Source: Stentor coeruleus
Lineage: Eukaryota; Ciliophora; Heterotrichea; Heterotrichida; Stentoridae
Length of the DNA stretch: 64,000 nucleotides
Assembly: GCA_001970955.1 (NCBI GenBank)
Contig: MPUH01000285.1
Span: forward strand, 1-64,000
Direction: 5' to 3'
Shown in pieces: positions 1-9,491 of this stretch. Made by a program: the position numbers and the translations under genes. The notes under the pieces were generated by a model. That model saw only the letters and a list, made by a program, of their open reading frames with translations. It ran no database searches and was not told where the DNA came from. The stretch's first letter is position 1. The number at the start of each line of letters is the position of its first letter.

Positions 1-230
1 GAAAGCAATCTAATTTAATTCATATAACTTAGACTTATTAAAGTGCTCTAACTAAATCAGAAAATTTAACTTTTTAATCCCTTGCAAAAATATTCTTAGG
101 CAGTATTATTAAATTCCAATTTATTTAATATTAGTCAAGAATCTCAATAGATATTTACTTGATGCTAGCACGCGAAAGTAAGTTTCTCATAATTTTCAAC
201 ACTAAAAAATTAAGCATTATGGTTTAAACT

Positions 231-2453
231 TTATGAGTAAAATTTTACACAGATTTTATAAACTCCAGGAGATTTTTTCAAAATAAAATTGGCCATATTA
301 AGCTTTTCAATAAACATCCCAAAGTCTCCTACTCTAAGACCAAGATCTTTTGAAATTTCATGAAGTTCCTGAAAAGTAATGACATCTGAATTTTTAGCCA
401 AAGCAATTTCTTGGAGTTTTTCAATAAAAGCTGCTTGCTGTTTAGCTATGCTAAGCTCTCCTATATTTCCTGATTTTGACCCTTGCTTAGACATTTTTGG
501 GGCTATGAAGTCTTTTGATTTTAAGTCAAATACAGTTTCTTGATATAATTTAATAACTTCTATTGCATCATTTTCTGTTGCGCATTCTCTTAATTCTGCT
601 TTGGCTCTTGCTTCTGTTAATCTTTTTAAAGATTCTAGTTGTCTTGTAGTTATAGATAAGCATCCTAATTGTGTATCTTTTCTCATTGATGTATAATAGG
701 AGTTAATAATTTCTACAGCTTCATCACTAAGTTTTGGCTTGCAGAACTTTCTTGCATATTCGATATACTTCTTCATAGTTTCTACACTTAATTCTATTGT
801 GATATCATTTATAACTCTTTGCAAGAAAGATGTATAAGACTCATCATCAAATGGCGTATCAAATTTAGCCGAATTCTTAGTCTGAGAAAAAACTGTACTC
901 TGAGTAAATGACCTTTTTACTGTGTACGAAGGCTGTTCTGGCTTGAAAGCTTGCTCATATGTCCTCTTTCTACCATTGTGCATAGATATAACATGCTTTG
1001 AAACCTCAGCATCATGATTATCAAGTAACAAAAAAATCAGATCGAACCTACTCAAAAGAGCAGCATTAATTTTTAGATTTTCTACAAGGGATTTAGAAGG
1101 ATTATAATGTCCTCCAGCAGAGTTTGCAGCAGCTATAACAGTAGCTCTAGCTTTAAGTGAGCAATAAACTCCACTCTTAGCAACAGTTATTGTCTGTTGT
1201 TCCATAACTTCAAGCATCGCAAGCTGATCCTTTCCCATTTTATCAAATTCATCTATAGCACATACTCCATCATCAGCCATAATTAAAGCTCCTGCTCTCA
1301 TTAAATTTTGCCCACCTTCCCTTGTAATATTAACAGTAAGTCCTGCTCTTGTTGTTGCAGATACATAAATCCCTCTTAATGAAAAATTCACAGTTGTTCG
1401 TAAGAGTTGGGTTTTTCCGAGTCCAGGATCACCTACAATTAAAATGTGAGAAGTACTACGACCCTGTTCTTCAGATCCACCTAATAATCCTAGTATAAGC
1501 CCTGCTTTTACTTTTTCTAGGCCATATATCAATGTGCAAAAAGTTTTAACAAGTAATGGAAAAATGTTACTAGTCTTAGCTAGTTCTTGAAAAGAGAGAA
1601 TATCTTCTTGAGAAAATTCATCGTCTTGAGTGCTTGACTCTTTTATGCAAGAAATAGAAGAAATATCAAGATACAATCCATAAAGTCCGGTATTTTTGTT
1701 TTTATGCATATCGCTGCTTTCTGCTTTCACTACTCCCATCACTGTTACAGGATCACCAACACTGATTTCAGAAATATCAAAATTGCGAGCTTCACAGTCT
1801 AATGTTAAAGGTACTCCACTTTGTTCATCATTTGAACTTTCTTGTATTTTTACTCTCTGATAATCAACACACTTTGCTGTTTCTCTCAAAGGCTGAAAAG
1901 ATTTAAAATTCTTACAATCAGGGTTTGGGCATATTTTTGGATAAATGAATTTACCTTCAGGAAATTCTGTGAAAATTTGTCCTTTGCACTTACAACACAA
2001 AAACTCCATTCCAGTGACAAAAGGTTTTTTAGAGAAAACTTTAACTATGTTTCCTGAAATTGCAACAAATCTATTGATAAGAGCGCTTCTTATTGAGTTC
2101 AAAGGTGTAAAGACATCATATTTTAAAATGTATACTCTGATAGGAATCAAAGCAGATTTTTCAATATTTTTCAATAGTATTCTGTGAATTGAAACATTCA
2201 ATGATGGCATAAAGTTCATTGGATCACTTCTGAGACTGCAGAAAATCCTACTGAGCTCTATATCGTGATTAGTATCTTGAATCAATTTACTATAATTAAG
2301 TCCAAATTCTTTTGGGTAAGGACTTGAAGGCTTATAAGTAAAATAAGTACAAAATGCTGCAGGATTTGAGAAAAACGATTCCATTTCAGTTATCATACTT
2401 ATAACTTCGTAAGGCGGTTCATGATCAAAGTATATCTTTATCACTGATTCCAT
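231..2453 (-). CDS. MCM8: MCM8-like replicative/repair helicase
   Basis: MCM-family AAA+ ATPase of 740 aa. Visible parts are an N-terminal OB-fold region with a zinc-finger-like set of cysteines (C153/C156 and C175/C180), Walker A GDPGLGKT at about 341-348, Walker B AIDEFD at about 399-404, the sensor-type stretch AAANSAGGHYNP, and the arginine finger SRFD at about 468-471. The region around ENLKINAALLSRFDLIFLLLD resembles MCM8 more than MCM2-7. MCM8 pairs with MCM9 in homologous-recombination repair and in meiosis; that role is known of the family, not shown here. The start is well placed, with an A-rich leader ending TTAAAAATG. The stop is TAA. No intron is needed. A C-terminal winged-helix-like tail completes a normal length. 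MCM8 over another MCM paralogue is an inference from these motifs. Confidence 0.9.
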   Translation of the reverse strand: MESVIKIYFDHEPPYEVISMITEMESFFSNPAAFCTYFTYKPSSPYPKEFGLNYSKLIQDTNHDIELSRIFCSLRSDPMNFMPSLNVSIHRILLKNIEKSALIPIRVYILKYDVFTPLNSIRSALINRFVAISGNIVKVFSKKPFVTGMEFLCCKCKGQIFTEFPEGKFIYPKICPNPDCKNFKSFQPLRETAKCVDYQRVKIQESSNDEQSGVPLTLDCEARNFDISEISVGDPVTVMGVVKAESSDMHKNKNTGLYGLYLDISSISCIKESSTQDDEFSQEDILSFQELAKTSNIFPLLVKTFCTLIYGLEKVKAGLILGLLGGSEEQGRSTSHILIVGDPGLGKTQLLRTTVNFSLRGIYVSATTRAGLTVNITREGGQNLMRAGALIMADDGVCAIDEFDKMGKDQLAMLEVMEQQTITVAKSGVYCSLKARATVIAAANSAGGHYNPSKSLVENLKINAALLSRFDLIFLLLDNHDAEVSKHVISMHNGRKRTYEQAFKPEQPSYTVKRSFTQSTVFSQTKNSAKFDTPFDDESYTSFLQRVINDITIELSVETMKKYIEYARKFCKPKLSDEAVEIINSYYTSMRKDTQLGCLSITTRQLESLKRLTEARAKAELRECATENDAIEVIKLYQETVFDLKSKDFIAPKMSKQGSKSGNIGELSIAKQQAAFIEKLQEIALAKNSDVITFQELHEISKDLGLRVGDFGMFIEKLNMANFILKKSPGVYKICVKFYS

Positions 2454-3672
2454 TTTTAATATTATGCTAAATTTAGAAGTATAATGGATTATCTTAAGTT
2501 TTACAACAATAAATTATTTAATAGGACTCAAAAAATTGCTAGAATCAGTTAAATATCTACAATCATTGTTAAGCATTTTCCAGCTATCACTTTCTTTTCT
2601 AGCATCTTAACTCATATTTCAAATATAATGAATAGAAGAAAATTGCTTAATAAACTTTACAGTGAAGAAACCATTATGGCCTAAGTTATAACAACAGTTT
2701 GCTTACTGGGAATACTAAATATAACAGCATATCTAAATGTTTTAAGAAAAAGATCTATAGATGTGCAAAACACTAGTGCCAAACAAATGTCCCTTATTGC
2801 CAGCATATTCTTTTATAGAATTCTACTTTGACTTAGTATTCATATTTTCTCCTTTATGATTGATATGCTGAGTTTAAGCCTGAATACCTTTCTTGAAAAT
2901 ATAATATTAGTATTCAACTGTTGATGCTTTAATTACAGGAAAAAAAGTAAACTAGCACTTTTTGAAAACATGATATATGAAATTTCAAACTATTTCCTAA
3001 TTAGCTAAATGATAATTTTTTCTCTGCATAATTATTTTTATATTTTAGGTAAAGAATTTAAAGAATATATGCATAGGTTGCTAATTTTATTATTTATTTA
3101 AATAATTCCATAAATAAAGCATATAAACCTTTTATTATTGCTTGATTCATTATAGATTAGATTAATCTTTAAATCTTAAATGTAAATTTACATTTATATA
3201 ACATGATAGTAATATAGCTTGTTTTTGTTGTTGTATTTCAGTTTTTTTTTTGATTTTATTGAATTATCATTATTTAATTCATACTAGATTTTATTAAGTA
3301 TAATTCATCATGTGAAAGCAATTTACAATTTAGAATTAAATGCACTAAGAATTGGATGTAATAGATATTATAGTTAAAGTTATTTATATTAAATGCAATT
3401 CATTATAATTAGAAAATTCTAAACTAGCTTTTCTACAAATTTAATTTAGCAAAACAACAAATTTATATAAATCATCCTACATTCAGCAATAATCTTATTT
3501 GATTTATCAGTACATATAATAATCATAATATTTTTTTCAATACCAAAATCATCTAAAGCCAACAAAATTAATTTTAAAACGTCCTAATAATTTTATCTTA
3601 ATTCTCACACCTTCATAATCTGCAAACCAAAAATAACCATATTCAAATAAAACCTTAAACCCTAACTATCTG
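2454..3672. other. Intergenic region with a possible decayed membrane-protein segment
   Basis: This is AT-rich sequence between MCM8 and the VPS20-like gene with no intact gene. On the plus strand, about 2628-2960 reads as hydrophobic, membrane-like sequence from an ATG, but a TAA and two TGA codons interrupt the frame. It could be a worn gene fragment or chance in AT-rich DNA. The rest, to 3672, shows no coding or structural signal. The end near 3672 is C-rich and G-poor on the plus strand, like other 3' flanks of minus-strand genes here. Confidence 0.35.
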
Positions 3673-4317
3673 CTAATTTTCCTCTAATATCACCTTAGCT
3701 TTCTTCTGTGCTTTTTCTTTCTTAGCAATTGGCCTGTCTGGTACACTCGGTAAATCAATCTGCTCTTTTTTCAATCTATTGTCAGGTACACTAGGGAGTT
3801 CATATTGCTCAACTTCTAATTTATCAAGTTCATCCAACAAATCATCATTTTCGACAACACCCTGCTGGCTTAAAGCTAACCCAACTTGATGCTGATACTC
3901 AATAGCTTCATCAGTTTCAGCCATAAGTTTATCAACATCTTCAACAGTAAGTTCTTTATTCATTTTCTTCAAAAGTTCATTCCCTTGCTGGAGTGCTTGT
4001 ACAGCTTTAGCAGTCATTTGAGCACTTTCTATATTGTTTATAATAGATTCTATGTTGAGTAGCTCACCATGAGTTTATGATAAAGTTTTTTCTAAGAATT
4101 TTTAAAGGCGCAGGGCTAAAAGTGTGGAGTCTTTACGTTTGGAAAGCCCTTGTTTTAGTGTCCCTTGTTTAAGTGCTGAGATCTGTGACTCAAGCTTTTT
4201 TTGATAGTTTTTGATTTTGTCACGGGTTATTTTCAACTCAGCTATCGTCCGGTCGTCTTGTTGGATTCGACTCTGAGGTTCTTTTTTAGGTCTGTTCCTT
4301 TTGAAAAGATTGCCCAT
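3673..4317 (-). CDS. VPS20: VPS20/CHMP6-like ESCRT-III subunit, interrupted by two in-frame UAA codons
   Basis: The N-terminal part starts MGNLFKR with the myristoylation-type glycine typical of CHMP6/VPS20. It continues into the basic helix (RDKIKNYQKKLE). The C-terminal part carries GNELLKKMNKELTVEDVDKL, the acidic DDLLDELDKLE stretch and repeated ELPSVP/DLPSVP, as in CHMP6. VPS20 nucleates ESCRT-III filaments on endosomes. The start chosen is the MGNLF methionine, not the upstream in-frame ATG. The frame stays the same across the gene, but TAA codons lie at 4102-4104 and 4075-4077, where human CHMP6 has Lys and Arg. No 15-16 nt intron removes them. It may be a recent pseudogene, or the codons may be read through. 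An internal ATG at 4015-4017 would give only the C-terminal half. The start is 19 nt after the stop of the SF-assemblin gene. Confidence 0.7.
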
Positions 4318-4336
4318 GATTATTTCTATAAGCATA

Positions 4337-5086
4337 TCAAAAAGCTATTTTTAGGCTATTTTCCACTCTGCCACAAGCTTCTTCCAACAGCCTTAAAAGC
4401 GTCTGTTCAGTCTTTTGCCGCACCTGACGCTCATTAGAAATTTCTTGTATTAGTCTAATCTGCATATCATCTAATATTTTTAGCATAGAGTCAGTAGTAT
4501 CATCGCGGTCTTTACGGTTATTTAATAGTTCATCTTCAAATTTTGTAAACTCTTCTTGTATATGCTGGGACAACTTCTCAGCACTTTCTTCACGAAAAGA
4601 TCCTTCATTATCTACGATGCTTGACAGTTGGTTTATACTATCTTCTAGATGCTGAGATTGCATTTCAGAAACTTCTTCACGGATTTTTTTCTCTTTGGCT
4701 AGGTCGAGTTTCAAACTAAAAAGTTTCTCATCTAAAATTTTGTTCACACGGACTTCATATTCTTTTCGGCCTTGCTTCATAAGATTGAGATCTATGTTTA
4801 GAGTATTTTCTGTTAGTTTTAGTTCTTTGGACTTTTTTTCGTCTAGGATTTCTCGCGCTGTGCGCTCGGAGTTCATGTTTTCACTGAGTTTGCCTAAAGT
4901 GTCTTTTATTAAACGAAATTTTGCAACGGAGTCGAATTCAACGGAGTCGAATTTCTTTTCGAATTGACGAAGGTAGCTGTCGAAATACTCAGCGCGGGTG
5001 TTTTTTTCATCTTCGACGCCGGTCTGGAGGCTTAGGAACCGTTCAGATAGTTGCTTGATACGCTCTTTGCTGGGTGAGACGTCCAT
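4337..5086 (-). CDS. SF-assemblin / beta-giardin family protein
   Basis: Protein of 249 aa, almost entirely alpha-helical coiled coil with regularly spaced charged and hydrophobic residues. A short non-helical head begins MDVSPSKERIKQLSERF. Length, the head, and motifs such as NERQVRQKTEQTLLRLLEE near the C-terminus match SF-assemblin, which forms striated fibres attached to basal bodies in algae and ciliates. In a ciliate a role in striated rootlets of the cortical basal-body system is likely by family. The stop is TGA. The next gene on the same strand starts 19 nt downstream, so the 3' UTR must be very short or overlap it. No intron is apparent. Confidence 0.85.
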   Translation of the reverse strand: MDVSPSKERIKQLSERFLSLQTGVEDEKNTRAEYFDSYLRQFEKKFDSVEFDSVAKFRLIKDTLGKLSENMNSERTAREILDEKKSKELKLTENTLNIDLNLMKQGRKEYEVRVNKILDEKLFSLKLDLAKEKKIREEVSEMQSQHLEDSINQLSSIVDNEGSFREESAEKLSQHIQEEFTKFEDELLNNRKDRDDTTDSMLKILDDMQIRLIQEISNERQVRQKTEQTLLRLLEEACGRVENSLKIAF

Positions 5087-6202
5087 TATGATTATTCTGT
5101 ATGGATTTTTTTGAAGTTAAGGGAATATTATGAAGGGTTTATTGACTTTTGAGGAATTCATATGGATTTGCTTTAAAGTGAAATACTTACGAATGTACAA
5201 TAGAAAATAAGAAAAAGGTTTAGTTACCTATATTTTTTTCCTATTACGCAGAAATGAGCATAAATTTTAATTTTAATGTAGACAATTTATTGAATACCTA
5301 GTTTTAAGCATCATTAGAGATTTGAATAAATATTGTTAAATATTAAACAATAAATCAAAATTGTTCGAAAATTTTGAAAAGGCTGCATATCAAATTCATT
5401 TCTTGATATTAAACTTCAATAAAATTTAGCTAATATGAATATTTTAATTCTTATTGTGCTTTAATAAAAAAAGTAGAGAGGATTCTTAAAAGGAAAGTTA
5501 ATGATAATTATTTTAATCTATAACCTAGAATATATTAAAAGTTAATACAATAAGATAATTTTATAATTTGATGAATAAAGTGATAAGAATTAGATGAGAG
5601 AAAAGAGTATCTAAATAATTTTTAGAAAAATTGAAATGCTAGCTTAGGATAATATAATAAATATTTTATTAGAATTTAATACAATGAATGATAATATGCA
5701 TTGCAACAAAAATATATGCTTATAAATAAAGAAAACATATATAGTCATAAAAAGGGAAAAATAACGTTTAATATCATAATTAAGAATTTTGATAGTAATA
5801 AATAGTTTTGTAATAGCTTAATATAAAAGAGATATATACTAATCAGCTAGATTATTATAACTTTGGGTGATGCCTGCTTAAATCATACAGCGTTGAAATA
5901 TTAACTAAATCAAGTAGCCTAAAAATAGTTCTATAAATATATCTTTCTTTCTCAAATAATACCAAAAAGCATCACTTAACCAAAAAAATCTCCTACTTCA
6001 TCTCAGAGACTTTCAAAACTTATCATTGTTGTTTCATCTTTTTCTTGTAATCCTCACTTCACTCAACACAAATAATCACATTATATAGCAAAAATATTCA
6101 TTCCCCTAAACTTCCCTCAACATTCCAAACTTTTCCACAAAACTTTCTTAATATTTCCTCAATCTTAAAGTAAACTCATAATATTAATTATATAAAACTG
6201 TA
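5087..6202. other. Intergenic region, no gene seen
   Basis: About 1.1 kb with no open frame I can support. Next to the SF-assemblin start (5087-5220) the plus strand is G-rich and C-poor. From about 5940 to 6190 it becomes C-rich and G-poor, next to the 3' end of the following minus-strand gene. The middle is plain AT-rich sequence. Confidence 0.6.
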
Positions 6203-6973
6203 CTATAAATTGTTTACTTCCATATCTTCTTTCTCATCAATCTTATGCTTCTTTTTAGGCACTCCTTCATTGTTAATTTTCCTAGCTTTAACAACAAAAT
6301 TCTCTATAATTAAAGGCTTGATACTGCTTCCTTCTTTCGAAGATACAACAAAGAAAAAGCAGCCGTTTCTAAAATGCGAAGTCACTTCTTTTATAGCGAT
6401 TTTTCTAAAGAACAATGTACTGTTGCCCTGAGCCTCAATTGTACCTTTCATGATTTTATCACCAGAAGTGTTGATTTTCATAAGCTTTGGTGGACTTTCA
6501 GTAGTAAAAAGCATAACTTTGAAATTCATGCTTTCAGGCAAAACTGCTTTATTACCATCAGCATCAACAATTTGAAGTAAAAGTGAAAAAGCCCTTTCTT
6601 TGTAAGCTGGATTTGGAATATCGCTAACAATCTGCAAAGAATACTTGTGTTGGATTTCTTCCCCGCAGATGATTTTTTGCAACTGGCTTGATGTTGTGAC
6701 CTCTTCTCCAGGTGTTGAAGTTGTTGTAAGGGTCTGTGAAGTACTTTCAGCTATTGTAGTTATTTTTTCTAAAGCAAATTTTGTTTGCTCAGCGATTGCT
6801 TTGATCATTTCGTTTTGTTGGGCGATGATGCGGAAAAGTGTCCCTAGGAGGTTAGCGTCGGCACCTATAGAAAAGGGGACAGGTATTGGTTTTATGATTT
6901 CTGGACTAGACTTGGGTTTTCCACATCCGCATGTACCATCTCGGACTTGGCATATGATGTTAAAGTTGCACAT
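6203..6973 (-). CDS. Unknown protein with coiled-coil and C-terminal beta-rich domain
   Basis: Protein of 256 aa that I do not recognise. The N-terminus is cysteine-rich (CNFNIIC, CGCGKP). A helical segment around residues 45-80 (IAQQNEMIKAIAEQTKFALEKI) could form a coiled coil, followed by a Ser/Thr linker. Residues about 110-235 look like a single beta-rich domain ending FVVKARK. A basic, nuclear-signal-like cluster PKKKHKID and an acidic tail close the protein. The beta domain faintly recalls DNA-binding immunoglobulin-like folds, but I would not assign it. The frame is intact, intronless and ends TAA. It stands alone between two long gaps. Confidence 0.7.
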   Translation of the reverse strand: MCNFNIICQVRDGTCGCGKPKSSPEIIKPIPVPFSIGADANLLGTLFRIIAQQNEMIKAIAEQTKFALEKITTIAESTSQTLTTTSTPGEEVTTSSQLQKIICGEEIQHKYSLQIVSDIPNPAYKERAFSLLLQIVDADGNKAVLPESMNFKVMLFTTESPPKLMKINTSGDKIMKGTIEAQGNSTLFFRKIAIKEVTSHFRNGCFFFVVSSKEGSSIKPLIIENFVVKARKINNEGVPKKKHKIDEKEDMEVNNL

Positions 6974-8575
6974 ATATGATTTATAAAAATATGGCTACAA
7001 ATTACGCTGTTTGTTTTAGGATACTAATAATTATATTTTATATTAAGAATTACTAAACTTAAATCATGAAACTTGGCGAGGCTCGAAGCTGTTTTTCACT
7101 GTGTAAGTGAAAGCTTCTGGGTTATATCAGGTTTGGGGATATAGAAATACACTGATATAGGAAGATTTTTATTAAGTGACGGTTCAGATTATATTGAATA
7201 CGATTTTGTTAAGTTGAAGAAGATAATCGATCAGCAATTTTTAACAATAAGAGTTACTAGTATAATTTCTTTGATAGTAAAATGAATTTTTATAGCTTGA
7301 CCTAGACACAACTAAAAGTATACAATAGTTTATTTGGTGAAATTTCAGTCTCATCAGTTTCTCGGCAAAATTCTATTTCAAGAACCTCACAGTTTATATT
7401 TTAAATCAAGAACATTCTAGTGGCCTATTATAATATTAACTTTGTTTAAGGAGAGATTATCTTGTCGTTTATTTCATATGAAAAAAAAACTTTAGTTTAA
7501 TCAAAAATACCTAAGAATATAATCCGCCATGATGTCACTAGTTATGTTATCTAGTAAAGATTAAATATCGATAAGAAAAACTCACAAAGAAAGGGCTATT
7601 TATTGTAAAAAATATTTCTTGATAAGAACTTTTTATCATGTCCTGATAGAAAACTCTACTTTTTAGGCATTTTTATGATATTTATATTTATGTATATCAA
7701 ATAATAAGTTCATTAGTCATTTTGGTGAATTATCTCTATTTAAAATTAGTATTAATGCTTTTCCCTAAGTCCTTTGATATAACCCTTAGACTTTTTATTT
7801 TACTGAAACCAATAGTCTGATTAGTTTCCCTTAAAATCTCTCAATAAAATCCAAAAAAACCTTGTTCACCTAGAACTTTACAAACTTTTAGTTGAAGAAC
7901 TTTGAAGGGATTTTAGGTGTTAATAAGAAATGCAAAGCTTTAGAATTTATTTGACTGTTTTTTTTAATGATTTACTTTATAAAACATAAGATATTAATAG
8001 TATAAAGATAAGCTATAAAGATAGGGAAATAATAGTTTTAGAGAAAAGAGATAGTAAGTGGGTGAAATGATGAGGAAAGCATATGCAAAAAATTTTAATA
8101 GTTATTATTATTGAATGTGATGATAGGGATTTTTGTTATATTAAATTGTGGTTAAAGGATTATAAATTGATTTTTCCTTCTTAAGATGAAAAAATAGGCA
8201 TGATTAAGTTTAAAATATATAATTTAACTTGAAGATAGCCAATCTGACTTCTACTTTTTGTACTTATATGAAATTATTAAGGAAGTACGAGTTAATGTCG
8301 TTGAGCATTCTGGCTTAAACTAATATATATATCATATAAACACATTTACAATTTTATGATGGAAAGAAAAATGCTTTCAAATGTAATTTAATGAATAAAA
8401 TCTGAGTTTCTTCTAAATGCTAGGGAATGTTTAATTATACTTAAAGTTTAAAGCCATATATTTAAAATAACTTTGATGCTTAGTTTTTATATATTATTTA
8501 TTAATACTTAAGTTTTAAGACAACGATTTTGCTTGGATTATATTTTAAGGCTTATTATTGGAATGAAAGTTTTTG

Positions 8576-8688
8576 GAATAAATTAAAACTTTATGAGTAC
8601 AAAGGAAACTTTAGAATAAATTAAATTCATGAACTAAAAATGATGCATTAGAATAAACTTTAACTTCATGAACATAAAGGAAAGTACA
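8576..8688. repeat. Degenerate 38-bp tandem repeat, three copies
   Basis: Three successive copies begin GAATAAA at about 8576, 8614 and 8651. Each carries a middle close to TTCATGAAC or TTATGAGTAC and ends ATTA, TTTA or TACA. The copies differ by many substitutions and small indels, so the repeat is old. Confidence 0.55.
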
Positions 8689-8907
8689 TAGTAAAAGTCC
8701 ATACGATTATGTGATGCTAAATTAAACTAATTTTAGGGGTTCTAATTTAAAAAAATTGTAACTTGCTTAATCAAAGCTAAAAAGCATACCAAAATAGGCA
8801 ATAGAATTCTGAATTTATATTAAATAAGGTATACTTTCAAATCTATTTTAATGTAAAACTATATGAATTATAATAATAAAATAAAGACATTAAAGTAGGT
8901 ACATCAA

Positions 8908-9032
8908 ATATAAAATTATTTAGTTAAAATATTAGGAATATCAATTATAATTTCAACACTATAGTTTTGGATATAAAATTATTTAGTTAAATATTAGTAA
9001 TATCAATTATAATTTCTGCATCATAGTTTTGG
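8908..9032. repeat. 63-bp tandem duplication
   Basis: Two adjacent copies begin ATATAAAATTATTTAG at 8908 and 8971. They run through ATCAATTATAATTTC and end at ATAGTTTTGG. They differ at only a few positions and a third copy begins but breaks off near 9040. No coding frame is involved. Confidence 0.8.
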
Positions 9033-9491
9033 ATATAAAAGCATAGGCTTTGATTTTGATACTATTTTTTTTCATTTAGTATATTGTATTTTCTAGATAG
9101 TAAAATTTATATGTGAGATTGCTTAACTACTTAAATCAGTGTGAAATAGATATTTGCTTGGAAATGAACTATAGAGAGATGATGATTTTTAACAGTATAT
9201 GCTTAATAATTTTCTAGTCAATGAGAAATCATCGTAAATCTCTATATAAAACAATTTTCGATGCAGATACTATCCAGCTATTATCATATCCAAAACCCTA
9301 GATTTCATGTAAAAAGCATTGATAAAACTCATTCAAAAATTATTAAGGCAAATTAGCAACATAACACGTTAAAAAACCTATTCCCATAATCTTCATATAT
9401 TATTTTAAGGATTAACCCCATCATTTAGTTTGTACTATTCTAACAATTTCTTCAAATTCTAGTAACTCAAAAGAATTACATAATATATAAA

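Larger units (their letters stand above)
6974..9491. other. Long intergenic region with degenerate tandem repeats
   Basis: About 2.5 kb without a supportable gene. It holds three degenerate copies of a roughly 38-bp unit at about 8576-8688 and a 63-bp tandem duplication at 8908-9032, listed separately. From about 9270 the plus strand turns C-rich and G-poor up to the next plus-strand start, which ends in TATATAAAATG. I see no RNA gene. Confidence 0.6.

Noticed and set aside
2628-2990. Stretches where reading TAA/TAG as Gln and TGA as Trp gives protein-like text (also 17822-18360 and 24200-24600)
   Set aside because: Stop frequency there is close to chance for AT-rich DNA, and long real genes contain no in-frame stops. 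A genome-wide recoded code is not supported.
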